This document shows positions 52,101-62,927 of a DNA stretch of 64,000 nucleotides, piece by piece. The notes beneath the pieces are model-generated. The model did no database searches. It was not told the DNA's origin and worked only from the letters and a program-made list of their open reading frames with translations. The DNA is from Tetrahymena elliotti 4EA (Eukaryota > Ciliophora > Oligohymenophorea > Hymenostomatida > Tetrahymenidae). The position numbers were made by a program, and so were the translations under genes. Where the stretch lies: assembly GCA_000231825.2 (NCBI GenBank), contig JH720304.1, positions 140,116 through 204,115 on the forward strand. Direction: 5' to 3'. Position 1 is the stretch's first letter. Each line of letters opens with the position of its first letter.

Positions 52101-53761
52101 TATAATGAAGAAATTAAGAAGATATTTTTTTAATGTTTTTCATAATATTTCAAAATTAAATTCAAAATTAGATAAGAAAAATAAACACAGAAAACCAAAA
52201 TAATTAATTAATTAGATAAACAAATAAAAAATAAGAGATAGCAAGAAAAGAGTATCAAATACTATTTCTTGCATTGTTGCTCAAAAATGGAAATATATCT
52301 AAATCTACTTTAAAAGATGCAAAACCATAAGTTTTTAAATGCTCCAATAAACAATAAACATTTTAAAAGTTATCTAATTAGCTATTATGCTAAATAAAAA
52401 ATCAATCAGGGAATGTTTAGATATATTTTTAATTGTATTATTGCACAACTTCTAAGTTTTTAACATCGATTATATAATCAAATACCGCATCTTAGATATC
52501 AATCTGTTAGAGCAATTAGAATTTCAAAATGTCATCTGGCCATAAAAATGCCTTTCTTTCTGATTTTTTAAAGAATTTTAACAATATATAAAAAATATTT
52601 TTTAAATTAGAGAAGAACTGTTAGATTGAGATCTTTTGAGGAATGCACAGTTTTGAGTTTCTTGCTTTGAGAAAGAAAAAGATATAAAAAGAAAAAGAAA
52701 AAAGAAAGAAATTAAATTTAGAATTTAAATTAAAATTAAAAAAGAAAAAATTAGAAAGAATTAAAAAGCTAACAGAAAAATAAAAAGCAATAGATAGAAA
52801 TAAGAATGAAATTAATAATTCTAATAAAATAAAAATAATCATAAAATAAAATAAATTAGCAAAAGTAAAAATTATTAGCTTTCACTTTACTTTACATATG
52901 TTTTAAATTAAAATTAGTTTTTAAAAATTAAGAAAAATACTAAAAGCAAACAAATAAATATTTTCATGTGAAATTTTTTACAAACTCATTTCCAAAAATA
53001 TGCCCAAGGTTCTAGATGATTAATTAGATGAAGTGTTTAATTTATTTCACTTTTTCTTATGTTTTTAATGATTGCAATTAAATAAAATAGTAATCATAAA
53101 AAATGAAATGGTAAAAACATTAAATAAATAATTAACAAACACATCGAAAATTTTCTAATCTTTAGCTAAATTTATATGTTTCTAATACAAATTAACATTA
53201 GTTTTTCAATTTTGGTAGAAGCATTAAATATAAATACATGTAATCTAACTTAATATTTTTTTCTTTTATTTTCTAACTTTCTATGTTTAAATTTTACAAA
53301 ATTATTTTATTGATTGCTTCTTTCTTTGAGTTGGAAAATACTCATTTTAGTTTTTGTATTTTTAAATTGTAATTTACAAATGTGTTACTATTGTATTATT
53401 AATTTAAAATAATTAAAAATATTTATTTGGATTTTATTAAAATAATAAGATCACACTAAAATAAATTTTTTAATTTGTATTAAATTTTATAATTAATAAT
53501 ATATTTTAAAGAAATAGAATTGAAGATTAAATGAAGGTTGGTTATATAACTAGACTTGATCATGTATCTATTTATAATAAATTTCTGTTTTTGGGGTTTC
53601 AAAATTTATTAATATTAATTACTTATGATTGATTTGTTTATTTATTTTAGTAGCTAATAGTCTGTGAATTTAGTTTGTTCATAAAATATAATTGAAAGTT
53701 ATATATAGTACTTAGTTGTATATTTTGATAATATCTTGAATAAAATTAGAAATTGATAGAA

Positions 53762-55026
53762 ATGTCTAAGAAACAATCTAAGGTAGGGGAGTAAATTATA
53801 GTAACAGAGCAATAAAAGGATAAAAAAGCAGAATAACCTAATAGTTAGGCTGATAAGGATAAAAATGCTTAGAAAAGCCAAAAGGACTTAAATTAGAAAT
53901 AAAATGGTAATCAACCTTAATAGTAGTCAAATTTATAAAATCCAGCTTAAAATGAATTACAACAATAAAAATAACCTTCTAAAGCAAGTATTGATGAAGG
54001 TAATAAGAAAAAGAATTCTATTGATGCCATTTCTGCATAAAAAAACTCAAAAAATGAAGAATAAAGAGCTTCATTTCTTTCGTCATAAAAAAATAATTAA
54101 AATGTAACATCTTAATCTTAGCTGAATCAGCTTAATACTTCACAAGATTCTAATCATTCAATTGTTATTTCTTAATAAGATATTCCTAATCAAAAATTTT
54201 AAAGCAAAAGTAACATTTCAAATAAATCAGGAATTGCAGAAAAAGGTAAAATATTTTTATTATATTTAAAAAATTAATATCTATTTATATATATTTAATA
54301 GAAGCTAAATAACTGAAAGGTATAGAACCTATTCCAGAAGAAAAGCAACATCAAAAATAGAATATTTTATTTGAAACAGGGTTAGTTGATGCTTATGATT
54401 GTAAAAATATTTTTAAAATTAATTTTTTCATATTTTTATTGTTTGTTTATCTATTTATTTAAGACTTCTTGAGGTAATTATGTAAAAATGGACTACCAAC
54501 AGGAAATATATTTGAATATGCTGCTTAAGAAATTTTGAAATATGAAAAAAAAAAGAAATAAGATAACTTAAAAAAACTTTACTAAAGAACTGGTAAAAAA
54601 ACTAAATAATAATTTAACTACTTCTTTATTAAATTTTTTATTATGATACTAGGCTCTCCCTTAAATAGAACTTTAGAAAACAGCCCTAAATCTAGCCCTA
54701 AAAAAGGAGAAAATAACAGAAACGATTCTATTGAAAAAGGAAACAATAAATCAACTAAAGACTCTCAATTCTTGAAAGAAGCTAATTCTAAAAATAAAGA
54801 AAAAAATGAAGAATAAAGCTCAAAATAACCTGGCAAACAAAATCTTTTAAAAGATCAAAAAGTTGAAGATAAAAAAGTGAACAGCAAAGATAAAGTCAGT
54901 GAAGAAACTGTAGATAAAAAAAAGTAATAGGAAAAGGATGACAATAAAAAATAACCTTAAAAAGAAGATAAAACAAAAGCCTAGTCTCAAGCACCTGCTG
55001 CATAAAAAGGAAAAAAATAAAATTGA
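53762..55026 (+). CDS. Low-complexity protein with a DPY-30/RIIa-like helical segment
   Basis: Four exons: 53762-54245, 54302-54400, 54464-54592 and 54653-55026; introns are GT-AG and phase is consistent; 361 residues. The outer exons are rich in Gln, Lys, Ser and Asn. Exons 2-3 encode the only folded-looking segment, around LVDAYDYFLRQLCKNGLPTG followed by NIFEYAAQEILKYEKKKK. This helix, Gly-Leu-Pro turn and helix recalls the small dimerisation domains of DPY-30 or RIIa type found in ciliary and chromatin complexes, but the match is weak. The last exon contains SPL and SPK sites that could be phosphorylated. Confidence 0.65.
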
Positions 55027-55598
55027 ATAAAATTAAAAAAGAAACAGAAAATAAATAGTAAAATCAATAAAATGAGATTTAACTAAGAAAAGGATATTAA
55101 ATTATCTAGGAATTTATATTATTTTTAGTATTTATTCTCCTATTTTTTCATATTATTTTGTTTTATCCAAAATATGATTGATAATTATCAAAATAATTTT
55201 AAATTTAGTTTTAAATTCTAAGACTAAAAAGTCAATCAATTAGATTAAAGTAATATTAAATTATTTTATTTATATTTTGATATGACCTATTATATTTTTT
55301 AATGAAGCAGTTTAAGAGTTTAAGGATGGTAAATTTTGATGTAAGAAGAAATTATGTTTTAAAAAAAAGTAAAATGAATAATAATGAATGAAGAAACTTT
55401 ATTATAAAATGTTAATTTCAATATTTTTTAAATAAAAAGTCTAAATTAGTAATTACATAATATTATTTATTTGAGGGAAAGTATAACTTAATCCTATTTT
55501 AACATAAAAAATAAATTATGCAATAATTTTATCTAAAAGAAAATTGTTAATAAAAAATTTAATTTAACCAGATTTAATATATAATGAATATATATATT
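55027..55598. other. Convergent intergenic region
   Basis: AT-rich, no feature recognised. Confidence 0.5.
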
Positions 55599-56291
55599 TC
55601 AAATGTATGTTACTAACTAGTTTTTTTATTGTTATGTTGGTTGTTATTGCTACATTTCAAATTCAGGATTTGAAGTCATTGGTTAATAAAATTAGGGTTA
55701 CACATTTTGCTATTATTAATACATATTACTCATATTATTAGGCTGTATAAATGCTTATTAGCCATACATAGGTTGAGCATTCATTTAGAATCCCATGGGT
55801 TAGTTAGCTGGCATATACTAAGGCTGCTAATTAAATTACATCTATTATAATTGAGCATTTTACTACATCATCATTTAATTCATCTAAAATTAATTATTAA
55901 TGGCTGCTTAACTGCTTGAAACAACATTATTTCCCATTCTACGTTTTAAAGCAGCCCTCCTTATACAGCAAACGATACATACTATTAAAAAGAATGTACC
56001 AAAAAATACAGGGAAAAAAATAACAAGAAATAATTGTGTACTGTTTATATCGCTACTCAAAGAGCTAGAAGTATTACATTTACTTCCTACAATACAATAC
56101 CCTTCATAGCAGCAATTCAAATGGCAACTACTAGTTGTTACACAATAATCAGCACAACTATAAATAGAGCTCGCACACTCTCCTGTAACATCTAAACAAG
56201 CATATTTACCTTAGGATATACAATCTTGTAGTTAAGTTGATCTAACTTAAACTAGAATTAATGCTAAAATGAATAATAACTAATTGATCAT
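55599..56291 (-). CDS. Small cysteine-rich type I membrane protein, paralog 1
   Basis: Intact intronless frame of 230 residues, ATG 56289-56291 to TGA 55599-55601. Signal peptide (MINQLLFILALILVQV), an ~80-residue ectodomain with about twelve Cys including a CC pair near the middle (NCCYEGYC), a TM helix (FLVIFFPVFFGTFFLIVCIV) followed by CCIRR, then a Gln/Met/Pro-rich cytosolic tail ending in TYI. First of three tandem paralogs. The ectodomain-CC-Y/N-G/N-YC pattern and proline-bearing TM helix are shared by all three. The plan recalls Shisa/CYYR-type proteins, but I do not claim homology. Confidence 0.8.
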
Positions 56292-58105
56292 AAGAATTTG
56301 ATTTTTTTTAATTTTAATTGACTAATTCAGTATTATATTTTCTGCATTAGTTATTTAACATATAAACTCATTTAAATAACTCACCAGTCACATTTATATT
56401 AACCTGAATTACAATCAAACCAATTTTAAATAAATATTATGTAAACTGGCTTTTTGTTACAAATGCAAAACCTAAACATGTTAAAAAATAGAAAATTGAA
56501 GAAATTTCTAGTGTAAATAAGAGCTATTTAATGATTAATATTAAATGAATTGATATGAACACATTCATTACTCTCATTTTGGTATTCCTAAACATTTTAT
56601 GGAAATTTATTTAATTAATTCAAGTGATTAATTAGCATCATATAAAAAGCAAAATATATTTGCTTAAGCACCATTTAATCTTTAGTATATCTTTTAATTA
56701 ATAGTTCTAAAGTGTAAATAAAATAAATTGACTTTTAATTTATTTTGTCTAAAAAATTTGTAATTTTATTTATTTACTCAATCTTCATGAAAAAAAAGTC
56801 AAAATTTTGTTTGAATTTCGACCAAATCAAAAGACCTACCTTCTAATTAAATTCTAGCTTTTTTATTTCAAATGTCAATTGATAAAATAAATATCTATCA
56901 TTCAATTTTTATTTAAAAATTATTAATCCATCTACCAATATTTAAATCCATTTTTAATTTACTTCCTAAAAAATATTTAAAAAATATTGGTTATTTTAAG
57001 TCATTTATATCAAACCAAATGTATTAATGTAAAATATTGTTTAAGATATATCTAAAAAATAAGACATTTTTATCCTAGCAATCATTTTATTTGTAATAAA
57101 AACAAAGTATTATATTTAATAATATCTAAATATGAATTTGTGGAATAAGATTAGCATTCAATGTAAAATTACTATTTTTAATTAAGTTGGAACATTTTTT
57201 ATTTAAGAATTCCTTGTAGTTATTTTGGTAAAGTAGAGTTTCAGATAGCAGTTCATTACATTTTTTGAAAAAAAATGCCATTATTTAACTCTGTTTTGAT
57301 AAAAAATATTCATTTAGTATTCCTAAAATTTAAATGATTAAATTAAATCCTTGTAGAAGAAATTCTTTTAACTATTTTTAGAAAAAATTTGCTTAATTGA
57401 TTACTCAGTAAATCAATTATCAATCCAAAATAATTTATTAGAAAAATAACCAAAATTAAATTTATTGAATTGTAATAAACATTATCAATTAGATATTTTG
57501 AATTTAATTTTTAATAGGAAATTTAAAGAAATTATTTGGTTAAATTTTTCAAAAGTAATCTAATTAAAATAAGATTAAATTCTTTAATTCTTATGACTGA
57601 ATGACTAGCTGGCCGGCTTGGAAATTTATTTGTTTATTAGTTAAAATTTACAAAGAGCAAATTTATTTTGTTTGATATAATTAATATTCTTATCAAATGG
57701 TCTTTATTTATGAGGGAGATTCTACAAAAAGATTTTTTATTGAATTGATAGAATTTCAAAATTTTTATTGTGGATAATCTGTTTTTGCTTAGTAGATTAA
57801 TTAATAAGAAGCTACCCTTCTATAATTCATAGCATACAATTATCAAAATAAATTTTCTGAAAAAGAGATAATATGAGTTTGATTACTTTTTTTTGATAAA
57901 TGAAATTTTTAGTTAATACAAAATTTTAGGAATAAACTAAAAAATAAAAATTATTAATGGTATTTTAAAATATATTTCGTTAGTAGATTGATGTTAATTT
58001 TTTATCATCAATTATTATTATTTATTTATTATATGTATCTTCTATTTTTAAGTTTATTTTGTGAGTTCTCATAATATAAGACCAGGTTTAATAATTACAA
58101 AAGTT
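56292..58105. other. Intergenic, largely repeat
   Basis: Most of it is the left copy of a ~1.2-kb repeat (56459-57760). The rest is AT-rich spacer. Confidence 0.6.
56459..57760. repeat. ~1.2-kb non-coding direct repeat, left copy
   Basis: Same order of segments as 62847-64000. Shared landmarks: GAAATTTC(T/A)AGTGTAAA; ACATTCATTACTCT; AATTCTAGCTTTTTTATTTC/AATTC; CTTCCTAAAAAATATT; CATTTAAATGATTAAATTAA-like; and AAAATTTACAAAGAGCAAAT. No coding frame runs through it. Confidence 0.8.
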
Positions 58106-58852
58106 TCAAAGATATGTAATTGGACCATTATTTGTTGGATTCTAAATATATTAAGGAGCGCCTGGAGCTTGTTGGCTATTTTATTAATATACCCCTAATT
58201 GTGCTTCATATATACCAGGGACTTATTATTAATTTTGATAAGGCATATATATTTATTATTATTGGCTAGTAGGATATAGATGCTATTAATTTGGGTCATA
58301 AATTACTTATTACATAGGTTAAACTGGTTATCCAAAAGGTTAAAATGGCTAATTAGCATAATACATAGCCTAATTTGGCATTTATTATTAGAATTATTAA
58401 TTTTAACTTGCCATTTGAATGTTTAGTTAGTTAGTTTACATAGCTGCATTGTTGTTGAAAGCTGCTTTTTCAGCCATTTGTATTTGTAAACGTCTTCTTC
58501 TTTGAATGCATATACAAATAAAAACTAAACAAATAACAGATCCAAAAACTACAGGAAGTATTATTGCTATCACAGGAGTATCACTAGATATACTGCTATA
58601 TGTAGTAGTACTTGGACTACAATTACCTACACTTTTAGATACACAATAATTTTCATAACAGCAACCTGTTGAACAAACACTGCTTGCAGAGCATTTTGTT
58701 GAACAACTAGTTTAATACATTGTGCATTTTGCTGTTGAAGTAATGCAAAATTTATAGCTTGAGCTTTTTGCAACACAGGAAGAAGGAGTTTCACACTTTA
58801 TATAAGCAAATAATAGATTCAAAATTAAAAAAATCTAGATTATTTTTGTCAT
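58106..58852 (-). CDS. Small cysteine-rich type I membrane protein, paralog 2
   Basis: Intact intronless frame of 248 residues, ATG 58850-58852 to TGA 58106-58108. Signal peptide (~20 residues), Ser/Thr-rich ectodomain with Cys spacing like its neighbours and a TGCCYENYC core, TM helix (VIAIILPVVFGSVICLVFIC), RRRR stop-transfer, and a Gln/Asn/Pro-rich tail of ~125 residues. The tail contains PGIYEAQLG and ends in TYL. Similarity to paralog 3 is stronger than to paralog 1. Confidence 0.85.
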
Positions 58853-60497
58853 TTAATACTAAACTTATTATCCTAATTTTTTTAGAGAGCTATATTTCTG
58901 AATAAATTGTAAAAGAGAAAGATAATTAATTATTATCAAATAAAGGTGATATTGAAATTAATAAGCATCAGCAGTCAGTCAAATAAACACATTTTAAGTT
59001 TTCTCGAATTTAACATATGTTAAATACATACTTAATGGTTTTAAATTTATTTGTAAAAATCAATATAATTTTATTTGAAATAAATTCAATTGGTAGTGAT
59101 CTCAAAAAAATTTGATTTTGATTTATTTTATCTATTTTTACATTAAAAAAATGTAAACATTGCTTTTAATCAATCCTTTAAAAGACATTTATGATTGGTT
59201 AATTTAATTTAAAGTTCGTGTTTGAGTCAAAAAATTAAATCATACAATTTAATATATAAAAATCTTAAAACAATATCAAATCCATCTTCAATAAATAAAT
59301 AGAGGTCATACATATTTAATTATCTTATAAGTAATCAACATCTTCTTCCTATCTTTCTAATTATAATATTTTTAATACTTTTGATTTATTGTATTTTTTA
59401 AACATAGTAAATGAATTAGTTTATGCTTTAACCAAGTGTGATATTAATTACAGCTAATATTTTGTTCAATTTTATTATGCGCTTCTAAAGTTATTACTCA
59501 AAGTATTTTTAAAAACATCGACTATTAATTCCTAATAAAAAAGAGATTTAATTATAGAATGTTTACTTATAAATTTTTTCAATACATTTTTAATATTTAA
59601 ATTAATTAAATATTATGTGGGATAAACTGTGAAGAATCATTTATTTATTTTAAAATAATTTATAAATTCCAAAAGACATAATTTAATCTGTAAAGATAAT
59701 TTATGAGTGGCAATAAATTTCTATTTTTTAGAATCATAATAAAATATCTTAAACAATAATACTGGTAAAGTATTTATAATTTTTTACATCTAAGATAAAT
59801 TATAAATTGGTTAAACTAGTTAGCAATAAAATAAAATTATTAAATGGTTTTAATAATTACTGGAAGTTCGAGTTGACACTCAATTTCTATCTTTCTAAAT
59901 CGAAAAATTATCTTTTGAATAATTTTAATTTATGGTATTTTTTAAGGATATCAAAATTCAAAATATCTTTAAAAATATTGACAATTCTTAATAAAAAATA
60001 TGTAATTTTATACTGTTTACTAATAATTTTTTTCATTAAATTTGTAATATTTGTCATAAATTAATTAAATTTAATGTGGATGAGCAAGGAGGAATCATTT
60101 ATTTATTTTGAAATAATTTGTAAATTCCTAAAAAACATAAATAAATTTGTAAAGATAATTTATGAGTGGTCGATTTCAAAATCTAATGAAAATAAAAGAT
60201 CTGAAACAAAAGTATTTTTAAATTTACATCTGAAAATATGATTTAGATAAATTGGTCAAATTTGTTAGCAATAAAAATCTAATTATTATATGGGTTTTAG
60301 AATTATTTAAATTAGAGATTAACTTACATTATTATATTTATTAGATTGAACAATATTTTTTTAATGAGTAACCTAAAATAAATAAATAAAAATTGTTATA
60401 AAATTAAATCAGGTAAAAGAATATTAAGAGTATCCTCATTACCGTACAACAGAATTAAGAATATTTATTAATAGGACAAATATATTTAGAATTTATA
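58853..60497. other. Intergenic with local direct repeat
   Basis: Contains a ~110-bp direct repeat (59601-59716 and 60061-60170). No credible coding frame. A locally open frame at 59807-60064 is hydrophobic and Asn/Lys-rich and seems to be noise. Confidence 0.5.
59601..60170. repeat. Direct repeat pair, ~110 bp, ~459-bp spacing
   Basis: GAATCATTTATTTATTTT, AATTTATAAATTCC(A/T)AAA and GTAAAGATAATTTATGAGTG occur in the same order at 59601-59716 and 60061-60170. Weaker similarity extends upstream of both (CTTTAAAAA(C/T)AT.GAC), suggesting a tandem duplication of ~460 bp. Confidence 0.75.
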
Positions 60498-61235
60498 TCA
60501 AAGATAATTATTTTATCCATCATTCATAGGATTTACTACTACTGGAACTCCCATTTAAGGTTAAGGTTATATACCATAGGGCCCTAGCTTAGCTTCATAT
60601 ATACCAGGAATTTGCTATTAAGCTTAAGGTTAAGGAGCGTTAAAGAATTAGGGTTAAGGAGGATAATATAATTAGTTTATTTGTAGTGGGTTATTTTATT
60701 ATATAGGTTATACAATAGGCTAGAATTAAATATTATTATTTCCCCAACTAGTTTAATTCATTTGCATGTGAGTTATATGTTGGTTTTAATACTCCATACC
60801 TACATTATATTACTTATTTATTTCTTGATTATTTTAATTATTCATAGCTCTTTATAAGGCTTATTGTTATAACAACCTTTTTCTTCTTTAGTAACAAAAG
60901 CAAGTAATTGCAAATACAATGACTACCCCAAATAAAACAGGAACAATAATTGCTATGATAGGAGTATTATTTGTGTTTGCCGAAGAGCTTTCATTTGTTT
61001 ATGTAACGCATTTATCTGCACCTTTTAAAATGCAGTAGCCATTATGGCAACAATCTGTTGAGCAAGAACTATTAGCAGAGCATATTTATGAGCAATCTTT
61101 ATAATTAAATGTGCATTATGCGTTGATGGTAATACAAGATTTATATCCTATTCTACTGCAGCCATCAGCTGTTAAGCCTTTGGCAATACCAAATAGAAGT
61201 AAAAAAAATATCAAGAGATTATATTCCTTTTACAT
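60498..61235 (-). CDS. Small cysteine-rich type I membrane protein, paralog 3
   Basis: Intact intronless frame of 245 residues, ATG 61233-61235 to TGA 60498-60500. Signal peptide (YNLLIFFLLLFGIAKG), Cys-rich ectodomain with TDCCHNGYC, TM helix (PIIAIIVPVLFGVVIVFAIT) and CFCYQRRKR, then a long Gln/Asn/Pro-rich tail containing PGIYEAKLG and ending in NYL. The tandem position and shared orientation imply local duplication. Confidence 0.85.
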
Positions 61236-61568
61236 ATATTCAAAGTATCTGTGGATACTGTTATTATTTTTATTAATGAATTAAAAATATCTTCTTTTCA
61301 CAATTAACAAATAAAATTTGTAAATCAACTTACATAATTTAGATTTTTGTAATTATTCAAATTTGTTCAAGAACAAATATCAAACATAATAACCTCAATT
61401 TAAATGCAAATTAAAATTTTGTAATCTCCAATTAAACATTAAATACATCTAAATAATAATCTATAAAAATATAACAAGGATTTTACATTGTTCTGCTTAA
61501 AAGAATGAAATATTTAATAAAAAAGCACTGAAAAATCTTCTTTAAATTCTTCTTTAAACATAATAAAA

Positions 61569-62927
61569 ATGTTAATCTAGTAAAATCACAAGATTTTAAA
61601 CTTCTAAAGAAGGAAGAATTAGAAGTAATAGATAAAGATATTTCATTAGACATATGAAGATAGAAATATTGTTGTTGCTATTGACCTCTATGATAATTAA
61701 ACACCCTTTCAATTAAAATTTTAAAATAAATAAATAGCACTAATACCCTAATAGCTTCTCATCTCCCTACCTACTAAGGAAAGCAACACTCTGAATGAAA
61801 TAGGTAGTGTTATTATATTTCCTAGATTCAACAAAACCAAAAAAGATATAACCAATCAGATTTTTGAAAATAAAATAAATTCAGATTTTTATGAATTATT
61901 TGAAATAATGAAGATAATTTAAGTTCACGATCTATTAAAATAAAAATATTTTAAAAAGAATATTTTTTAAACTGTGAATGGAAAATTTAAATAAATAGTT
62001 TTAGCAAGGAGAAAGGAAAATACATAAAAAATTGAATCATTTCAGATTTTAGATTTTACCAAAATACAAAAGTTATCTATCATCCAATATTTTGAATAAA
62101 ATATATATTTATTTTCTGTTTGTAAGATTGGTTATGTATCAATACTATTGATGTCTGTTTTTTTATCAGAATTTAAAATAATCACTTTGACACTTTCTCC
62201 CATTTATGTTTAATATAAAAAAAAAATCTGTTTATTTTATTTTTCTTTTGGCGTATCATGAATTAGTACGTACCGCATCTAATAAAAGATCTAACAAAAA
62301 TAGGATCAATTTTCCTTAAAAAAAGGAACCATAGTATTAATGTAATTTTGGAAAATTACTGCATCCAAAAGATCGACGCAGGAAGCTTTGATATTATTTA
62401 TTTATTAATTTAAATTTAATAAAAGTATATTAATTTACATTTATTCTTTTAAAATAACTAATTTTGAATTAAACAGATAAACATATTAATTATATTTCGT
62501 TTTTACAGCTCCATATAGTTCTCCTATGAATCCTAACAAGGAAGTATTCAGAAGAATCGCTCAAATGCACTTATGGAGCAACGAAATAAAATATTTAGAT
62601 GTTGTTTAAAAGATCATTCTTTCAAAAATATAATAAAAAAACATATAAAAATATTTTTATTTCAATATACATTTTTGTATTAAATAAACTAGAGTATAAG
62701 TATTTGATGAATCTTTATTTTCTTATTAATTTTTAGCAGATATATTTCTTCTTTAATGTATAAAAAAATATATAATTAAGATTATCAGAATACAAGGGTT
62801 GCTTTGGGTGAAAAAACTGGAAATAGTAAGCTGTCTTTTTGGTTAAAAATGCAAACTTCTTGTTAAAAATAAAAAATTAAAGAAATTTCAAGTGTAAACA
62901 CATATTATTGAGATTAAAATAAAATGA
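61569..62927 (+). CDS. Candidate two-exon gene, function unknown
   Basis: From ATG 61569 a frame stays open for 230 codons. The first ~180 read like protein (YEDRNIVVAIDLYDNQTPF, NEIGSVIIFPRF). A phase-consistent intron from GTAAGA (62122) to TTTTACAG (62508) joins it to a second frame that begins PYSSPMNPNKEVFRRIAQMH and looks coding to about 62610. That frame stays open to TGA 62925-62927 but runs into the repeat at 62847, so the true end is unknown. An overlapping frame (61500-61650, VKSQDFKLLKKEELEVIDKD) also reads well, so a frameshifted or decayed gene is possible. The proposed 387-nt intron contains the structured element at 62251-62385. Confidence 0.35.
62251..62385. ncRNA. Candidate structured RNA (possibly intronic)
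   Basis: GC island. Hairpins: ATCT/AGAT (62277-62290); TTCCTT/AAGGAA (62322-62338); and TTTTGGA/TCCAAAA (62346-62352 with 62364-62370), whose loop carries CTGC (62359-62362) able to pair with GCAG (62378-62381), a second H-type pseudoknot in this window. No C/D or H/ACA box pattern was clear. Strand undecided. Confidence 0.25.

Larger units (their letters stand above)
49767..53761. other. 4-kb gene-poor stretch
   Basis: No clear protein gene. It holds Lys-rich low-complexity frames (minus strand near 50570-50790; plus strand near 52660-53037), a structured element (50956-51105) and a degenerate repeat cluster (51290-52100). C-runs at 51282-51288 and 51805-51812 are notable in such AT-rich DNA. 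Confidence 0.5.

Noticed and set aside
52660..53037. Lys/Glu-rich plus-strand frame as a coiled-coil gene
   Set aside because: Long open frames of AAA/AAG/GAA codons arise easily from A-rich spacer; no start, no domain and no intron logic were found.
59855..59885. tRNA-like GTTCGAGTT T-loop
   Set aside because: No acceptor stem, D-arm or anticodon arm can be drawn around it.
59807..60064. 85-codon open frame between membrane-protein paralogs
   Set aside because: Lies inside the local ~460-bp repeat, is Asn/Lys/Leu/Phe-rich without domain pattern, and the repeat partner does not preserve the frame.
60630..60700. Telomere-like GGGTTAAGG runs
   Set aside because: They are Gln/Pro codons of paralog 3 read on the opposite strand; ciliate telomeres of this group are TTGGGG repeats.
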